Assembly (NCBI RefSeq): GCF_045679555.1
Contig: NC_092115.1
Location: 34,480,728 to 34,544,727 of the forward strand
Length of the DNA: 64,000 bases
DNA from: Salvelinus alpinus
Lineage: Eukaryota > Chordata > Actinopteri > Salmoniformes > Salmonidae
Reading direction: 5' to 3'
Shown here: in pieces, positions 45,801-54,800 of the stretch
Numbering within the stretch: the first letter of the stretch is position 1
Layout: every line of letters starts with the position of its first letter
The notes under the pieces: model-generated
Told to the model about the DNA's origin: nothing
The model's database searches: none
Seen by the model: only the letters and a program-made list of their open reading frames with translations
Position numbers and translations under genes: made by a program

Positions 45801-48800
45801 ACGTGATGAAAGAAATAAAAGCTGAAATAAATCATTCTCTACTATTATTCTGACATTTCACATTATTAAAATAAAGTGTTGATCCTAACTGACCTAAGAC
45901 AGGGAATTTTTACTAGGTTTAAATGTCAGGAATTGTGAAAAACTGAGTTTAAATATATTGGCTAACGTGTATGTACACTTCCGACTTCAACTCTATTTGT
46001 TTTTTAAAGGGGTTCATTTAAGCTTATTGATTTCATTAGTAGCAGTGAATCTGCAGTAAAAATTTGTTTGCTATGACATCACATACCCCATCCAATCAAA
46101 GTGAATCCCCAGAGGTACTTCCTGTCTGAGAAGAAGGTCATGAAGATGAGGCTGTGGAGGTACAAGCCCTCTACTAGGATCCAGTAGTAGTTGGTGGCCA
46201 GGAAATACAGGAACAGGGTCACTGCTAATTTACAGCCAATCTAAAGGAAACACAACAGACAAATACATCTAATATACTGAATTTACTAAATACAATAGGC
46301 TATTTCATGGTCACAAGCACAAGGTTCTTCTTGTAGTGACCTGAAGCCATACATTTTGAATCTTTAGAATCCACTCTTGCTTTGCACTGTTATATACTGC
46401 TTGGCTTGTGTGACATACAGAAACACTAAGGGTAGTGTGTACACTGACAAATGTGTATTCACTTTGCAGGGAGTAAACCAACATTTAAGCCTCTCCATGA
46501 TGAAACTTCTAGGTTCCAAGCACGGTTTGTACAATGAAAGATTTATTCTAATCCAATTAATACTGTGCATTGCTCAAACCTGGAGAGGTTGATAAAATAT
46601 ACAGGGAATTAAACAACAGGGAATTCCTGGTAGTTTAGCCTGTGTATGCCCCAAGAGATGCCAACCTATATGCCTCTGTCTGTCCTACTCAGTGGTGTAG
46701 TGGTCCCTGGAGAAGTGGGTATACTCAAATTTAGCCATTTTCCCCCTCAAACGGCCCACCCGAAGATGTTTAAGCCTATCATTAGCATCACTATATTTTT
46801 CTGGTTCATTAAATTGTATGAAACCTGGATGTTTTACTTCATATTATGAGGCATGACTTACCCTGCTTCAAAGTAACCTAAAGCCAAAATCTCACCATAG
46901 AAACGTGGAGGCAATTATTTTATAAAGACTTCTCATTTCCGCTCTCCTGTTCTATTGTTTTTCAAATCAACTTTCTTTCATTGTCTGGCAGCCAAAGATA
47001 TTATCCTTGTCATATGAGCAACCCATAATAGTTGTTGCATCATTATATCTCCCCTCTTTCTAAATGTCCATCTCTGTCCAGGACAGAGTGCAATTTTCCC
47101 GCAAATTGCATTTTGGAACATTTGAGAGTAGGCCTACCGCCGTGTGCATATTGCTGCGCTTAAAACGTGAAGAACTAAGAGTTTATCAACATTTTAAGCT
47201 AAACATTCTGATCGGTTCCATTAGGCTTATTAATTGATAAGGCGTATACCTCCAATACTGGTCCTAATCCTCTACCAGGATACTTTGATGTACAGTACCA
47301 GTCAAGACTTTGGACACACCTACTCATTCAAGGGTTTTTCTTTATTTTTACTATTTTCTACATTGTAGAATAATAGCGAAGACATCAAAACTATGAAATA
47401 ACACATATGGAATCATGTAGTAACCAAAAACGTTTTCAACAAATCCGAATATGTTTTAGATTTTAGATTCTTCAAAGTAGCCACCCTTTGCCTTGATGAC
47501 AGCTTTGCACTCTCTCAACCAGCTTCATGAGGTATGATAATATGCGCGAGCCAAGAGAGACTTATCCTCTTAGCTTTCTTATCCAGTTTTATAATCAGAC
47601 TTTCTTTGTGGCAAGTCTTTACAAATAGCATTGATTTAGCTTATTTAGAAATGCTGCGAGAGAAAGTAATAAAACAATCATAATGAAACGCCTCAAGAGT
47701 CATGTGTACTGAACGCTGGAATGACTGAATGCTAGCAACTCATATCGAATAGTCCCTGGATTACATTGATCACTATGTCCGGCCTTTTACAATGATCCAA
47801 CAAATTTAGAACAGACGTTTCACAAAAACAGTCAGAACTGTATTTATGAAAATATGTTCTACGTAAATAATTACACAGGTGCCTTGGTCAATAACTTCAC
47901 TACCTTAGCCTGGTACTTACTATTCTCACATATTAATCCTCCTATAGTCTGGGGACAATGTTAGGTACTTACAAACGGGGTTTTGTTAGCTGGAGGAGCC
48001 TCAGTGATGGACTTGAGATCTTCCACACTGACTCTTTCCATGTCCTCTAGGGCAGAACCAGAGTATAGCACCACATCCTTTATGAAGATGCTGATGCCTC
48101 GCAGCATGAAAGACACAAACAGGTGCATGTGGATGTAGTTCCTGGTACAATGCAACCGCCTGGATGAGTGGAGGAGATAAATATACAAAAAAAGATATCA
48201 TCTTCACAGTGACAAGCAATAGTCGTGTTGTGGTAATACTAGGTCATACTATTGGCTTACTCAAACCAAAGACAATCATTGAAAGAAATACAGAAATGCT
48301 TGTGCAAAACTTCTGAGAAACTGTTTAAATCTTATCAAGGTGGTAAGTGTGTGGAGGGGGGAAGAGTTTTCCACAGCGAGTGTGTTTGTATGTACAGTAC
48401 CAGTCAAACATTTGGACACAGCAACTCATTCCAGGGTTTTTCTATTTTTTTTAACCATTTTCTACATTGTAGAATAATAGTGAAGACATCAAAACAAAGA
48501 AATAACACATATGGAATCATGTAATAACCCCAAAAAAGTGTTAAACAAATCAAAATATATTTTATATTTGAGATTCTTCAAAGTAGACACCCTTTCTGCA
48601 AAGCTGTCATCAAAGCACTCTTGGCATTCTCTCAACCAGCTTCATGGTTTAGTCAACTGGAATGCATTTCAATTAACAGGTGTGCCTTGCTAAAAGTTAA
48701 TTTGTGGATTTTTTTTCATTCTTAATGCGTTTGAGCCAATCAGTTGTGTTGTGACAAGGTAGGGGGGTATACAGAAGATATCCCTATTTGGTAAAAGACC

Positions 48801-51800
48801 AAGTCCATATTAAGGCAAGAACAGCTCAAATATGCAAAGAGAAACAACAGTCCATCAGTACTTTATGACATGAAGGTCAGTCAATATGGAAAATTATGGA
48901 AAATTTCAATATAACCTTGCTAAAAGTTAATTTGTGGATTTTTTTTCATTCTTAATGCGTTTGAGCCAATCAGCCAATCGAACGTTTCTTCAAGTGCAGT
49001 CACAAAATCCATCACACTCTTTGATGAAACTGGCTCTCACGAGGACCGCCACAGGAATGGAAGACCCAGAGTTACCTCTGCTGCAGAGGATAAGTTCATT
49101 AGAGTTAACTGCATCTCAGATTGCAGCCCCAATAATTGCTTGACATAGTTCGAGTAACAGACACATCTCAACATCAACTGTTCAGGCCTTCATGGTCGAA
49201 TTGCTGCAACAACAAAAAAACACTACTAAAGGACACCAGTAAGAAGAAGAGACTTCCTTTGGCTAAGAAACACGAGGAATGGACATTAGACCAGTGGAAA
49301 TCTGTCCTTTGTTCTGATGAGTCCAAATTTGAGATTTTTGGTTCCAATAGCTGTGTCTTTGTGAGACGCAGAGTAGGTGAACGGATGATCACCACATGTG
49401 TGGTTCCCACCATGAAGCATGGAGGAGGAGGTGTGATGGGGCTTTGCTGGTGACAGTGTCGGTTATTTATTTAGAATTCAAGGCACACTTAACCAGCATG
49501 GCTACCACAGCCTTCTGCAGCGATATGCCATCCCATCTGGTTTGCGCTTCATTTGTTTTGCAACAGAACATTGACCCAACACACCTCCAGGCTGTGTTAG
49601 GGCTGTTTGACCAAGAAGGAGAGTGATGGAGTGCTGCATCAGATGACCTGGCCTACACAATCACCCAACCTCAACCCAATTGAGATGGTTTGGGATGAGT
49701 TGGACCGCAGAGTGAAGGAAAAGCAGTCAACAAGTGCTCAGCATATGTGGGAGCTCCTTCAATACTGTTGGAAAAGCATTCCAGGTGAAGCTGGTTGAGA
49801 GAATGCCAAGAGTGTGCAAAGCTGTCATCAAGGCAAAGGGTGGCTACTTTGAAGAATCTCAAATATATTTTGATTTGTTTAACACTTTTTCATATGTGTT
49901 ATTTCATCGTTTCGATGTCTTCACTATTATTCTACATTGTATAAAATAGTAAAAATAAAGAAAAACCCTTGAATGAGTAGGTGTGTCCAAACTTTTGACT
50001 GGTACTGTATGTGTTCGTGATGTGTGTGAGTGTACGTGTGTTTGTATTTTCACACTCTTCAGAACAATACTCATCCTAATTAGAGCCAGCTGAATTCCGC
50101 GCTGACTATAACACATTCTTGAGATTTAGGGGCTTGAAAAGCACAAATATTGAATTGCAGAGCTCAAAGTGAGCTGTAAAAACAAAATTGCAAGCATGTG
50201 TTGAGCAGATCCAAGGGCATGCGTATTTCCTCCCAGACAAGCAAAAGTTTCTCACATTATCCTCAAAACATCCCTTGCCAACATTGAAGGGATAATTTGA
50301 TGAAGTTGGAGTCGGATTGTATTGTGTTGTCGATACACAGGCTATACCAAACTAAAAACGGTTATCTATATTCTGACATTTGCTTTCATGTAAATCCAAG
50401 CATTTGTCAGACACCCCATGTTGGCAACAAATGTTAGCCTCCAGCGATATAAAATTATTATTGATCATGAAGCCAATTTGGCTAAGAATATTCTAAAAAC
50501 CCTTATCAGTGTAGTGATGGGGGAACAAATCGATACAGTTACATATTATTTTGGACAATATTTTATTTTATTTTATTGATACTTTGACTCCAAGTGTCAA
50601 TTGCTAGGTAGTGTTATTTGGCGCTATTCGGCTGTACCTGCACCAAAACTCTGGTATTTCATTGCATAGCTTGTTCTCCATCTTCTTTTAAATAACGAGC
50701 CATTATGTTTTCATATTTCCATGACTGATCAAAACTAATTTCCTCATGTTCTCTCGTTTCTCTGCAGCAGACATATAGTGAGCATTCTTTTTGGAACATC
50801 AAATCGCAATAACATGTCAGTATTGAATCGCAATACACATAAAATTGTGAGAATCGCAATATATATTGTATCGGCACGTAAGTATTGTGATAATATCCCT
50901 GGCAATTCCCAGCCCTGTATCTGTCACGCCCTGACCGTAGAGATCTTTTTATTCTCTATGTTTGGTTGGTCAGGGTGTGACTCGGGTGGGAAACTCTATG
51001 TTCTGTGTTTCTATGTTTTGGCCGGGTATGGTTCTCAATCAGGGACAGCTGTCTATCGTTGTCTCTGATTGGGAATCATACTTAGGCAGCCTTTTTTCCT
51101 TTTGTATTTTGTGGGTAGTTGTCTTTGTTAGTGGCCTGTATAGCCCTAGTAAGCTTCACGTTAGTTTTTGTTGTTTCTTGTTTTGTTGGCGACATTTATA
51201 ATAAAGAAAGATGCACGCTCACCACGCTGCACCTTGGTCCGGTCATTTCCACGACGACGGCGATCGTGACAATATCAGTGTAGGCCTACAGTGTATTACT
51301 GTGGCAAGCAGTGAGTATATATAACAAGTAACCGCAGAAAACTCATGAATCATTATTTGCTTGTGTCTAACCTCTGCAGTCAACCCCATTACTACATTTT
51401 AGTCATTTAGCAGACGCACTTATCCAAACCGACTTATAAGAGCAATTAAGGTGCCTTGCTCAAGGGTACATCGGCCGATTTTTCACCTAATTGGCTTAGG
51501 GATTACTGGCCCAACGCTCTTAACCACTAAGCTACCTGCCACCTCTCAACTGGCTATTAAGATATTGGACAAGCTCTCCTTTGGGGAATTTTGATTTGTG
51601 AAGTGGTGAGGGAAACTAATTTGTGAACAGGAAGAGGAAAAACACCAGTGCTAATGTGCAGTATGTATCCCTCGGTCTCTCCACAGAAAACATTTATGAA
51701 CCTGCCTCTCCTGTGTCTGAGGGTTTTAAAAGCCTGACATGTTAAAGGGAAGAGGGAGATGTAGCTGGAGTGCTCCTGAATGCGCTGCTGGGACGTCAGC

Positions 51801-54800
51801 CCAGACCCCCGGGGACCCACGAGACGTGTGATTAAACTAATTTGTCCTGTAGATTTCCTGGTGCCAGTTTAGGGTCTCTCTCTCTTAAAACATTTACTCC
51901 CTTCTGAGAAGCCTGGCTTAGGCTCTAAGTCACGTTGAGCGCAATGTTTGTGAACACAACTTTACACCAATTCCTGGACTTGACACTCTCCCTCCGCTAA
52001 ACAAAAATTTGTAAATAATGGGGAGGTTTCCTTGCATTAATCACCTAAAAGAAAAATGAAACGATTCAATGTAAAATGTCAAACAAATTCAACCTTGTGT
52101 GCAAGGATTAGTGTTCATGCTGCTGAATTTGTTTTTTGTAATTTGTTATTTGGCTAAGGCAATGATAAGAACAAAGTAACTGTCTCTAGAAAATCCAACC
52201 AAATTCACTACATATCAAATTGACTGTCAGAATTAATTTGCCAATCTATTTCTCTTTCAGCCTGCCTTAACTGCCCGGACATGACAGAATATTAAATTAG
52301 GGTGAAACTGCACACCAATATATTAGTGATATTTATTTTTATTTAACTAGGCAAGTCAGTTAAGAACAAATTCTTATTTACAATGACAGCCTACCGGGGA
52401 ACCGTGGGTTAACTGCCTTGTTCAGGGGTAGAACGACAGATTTTTACCTTGTCAGCTCAGGGATTCGATCCAGCAACCTTTCGGTTACTGGCCCAATGCT
52501 CTAACCACTAGGCTACCTGCCGCCCACATCTTCATGTAAACATACAACCAAGTAAATATAACCGCTAACCACGGCTGAGGTCTGAGATGAATAAGTATGA
52601 AAATAACAAAGACTACTGTAAATGCCAGCAAGATGAGGCACGATTCACAATTACACGCTGGCTCCAAGGCAACAACCTCAAAGGCAGCCACCTCTAATCC
52701 TTTTAAAAGTCAAACGCTCATGGAAAAGCAAAGGTAAAACATTACACAAACACATTTTGCAGGCTTTGTCTCTTTGTTTCACCACACAAACATTTGATGA
52801 GAGATTTGGTGGGAAACAAAATATTGACTGAGGAAGGAATTTTCCCAAAGACAAGTACTACTCACCGGAAATAACCCAGGATGATCACAGCCACCATAAG
52901 TGATCCCAGAGAGATGGAGTAGCCCACTGTGTAGATGAGGTACAAACGGTCAAATACTTCCTGTTGAGAGAGACAAGATCGTTTGAAGGAGAAATATTAC
53001 GAGAGACAGAGTAGCCCATTGTGTAGATAAGGTACAGACGTTCAAATACTTCCTGTTGAGAGAGACAAGGTCATATGAAGGAGATATATTGTTAGTCATA
53101 TCAGGTGGCAGGTCAGGAGTGAACTGTCTACTCAGAGGTGTCGGCCTACTTACAGTAGCCTGCTTGAGGAAGTGATAGATGTTTGATAAGTGTACCTGGT
53201 GTGCTACATTGATTGTTTTTTTTCAACATAAAAGTCATTGACCCAGGACATTCCAATTACACAATATTGTCCCCATAAATCTGCTGAAAGCGTTCATAGG
53301 GTCTCTGTGCCTCACTGTTTGAACCTTTATAGAGGCACTGAGGATAATGTTACTATACGACAAAAATGACTCACAGTTGCAGGCTACGCACTACTAAACA
53401 GAAAACTGCCGCGGACCAAAATCAAAACACCATGCATCTTAAAGCTCAAAGAAGGTGCTGTCATGGTGTGCGACCATTCCAAGGTCTAAGGTCATTTCAT
53501 GGTGTGCGACCATTCCAAGGTCTAAGGTCATTTCATGGTGTGCGACCATTCCAGGCCTCTGATTAGTTTCTGAATAAAATAAGGTGCGTTACTTCTGACA
53601 GTGAGCTGCCCACCAGAGGACTGACGCCCACCAGGCAATGGGCTGCCCGCCAAGTGTCAGACTGAGATGGAGATTTCTAATAAACAGAATATTTGGCTTG
53701 AGAGATGTGCCGCACTGACAAAAGCCCTGGGTGGGGTGGGGTGTGGTGCGTGCTGGGGCTTCCAGCTGGAGATTACAGCACAGAGCAGGCAACCAGAGGA
53801 CATACTGCTGGAGAGGTGAGCCGCTAAAAGAACCTGGATTCAAATAGGATTGGTTTTATTTCAAATATTTTAGCTGCACTTGATTGAGCTTGCCTGGCTA
53901 AAATAAATCCTGTTCACCTGGCACTCCAGGCAGGACTCAATCATACTCTCAAAGTATTTGAAATACTGTTTGAATCCAGGTCTGGCCTCTAGCTAGCTAC
54001 CCGTGGTTGCTGGATCAACACAGCCTAGTGGAGAGGCTCCTCTGGGGCCTGCTGTAACCAGAGCCTACTCCACTGCTGTTATCATTTAGGGATGGGGACA
54101 CAGTGCCAAACCCAAGGGTTCCTAAGTTGTGGTGCACGGCTGAAGGGTTTAATTTGGTGCATATGCATTTTTCATTAACTATAGCTGCTGCTATGAGTCC
54201 TGGGACCGGGAGACCATCAACATAAACATTTGAAGTCTAAGAAGAAATAAATCAGGGGCCCTCTCCTCAAAATGTGGATGGAAGGATACCCATGACATCC
54301 TCGCCCACAACCGTAATGTTGAGACCCACATTTAAAAGGAGGAGAGAAGAATGCACGTGCGGGGAGAGACCAGAGAAGTTTGGTTTAATATTCATATGAA
54401 GCCAGATATTTTGGGTTGCAGTAAGCGGTCTCTGGTGCACGTTATTATGGGAGTAAGCCCAAAAGCAGATAGCCTGGTTAAACCAGACTGAATCCAACCT
54501 ACAGTACTCAGGATGACCTTTTCTGAACCTTGGCTGGAGCTAACCGCTAAGTATCCTTGCTCAGGTTAAGAGTGGGGAGTAGCGTTCGACAATTTCCTGC
54601 TTAGCGCCCTCGACTCGTCATTCAGGGACTGATTACTTACCGCCTCCTTTTACATGGCCCAGTGTTACCCATGGCAACCTGTTACCCATGGCAACCTGCT
54701 GACCACTAGACTTGGGCTCAATTCGAATTGAAGGCAGTCAATTCAGGAAGTGATTTGAATAAAAAATGTCTAAACTTTTGAAATAGCTTCTACTTTTCAG

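Larger units (their letters stand above)
41008..45995 (+). mobile_element. Tc1-like transposon split by an LTR element
   Basis: The left part (41008-41232) begins inside the element (TTAAAACTCGTTTTTCAACC) and lacks the terminal repeat. The right part (44647-45995) ends with the terminal repeat, read on the other strand as AGTTGAAGTCGGAAGTGTAC, at CTCTA where CTGTA is usual. The LTR element at 41233-44646 separates them, with CATGG duplicated. The family is that of 1352, 21658 and 61492. The transposase is described separately. Confidence 0.92.
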
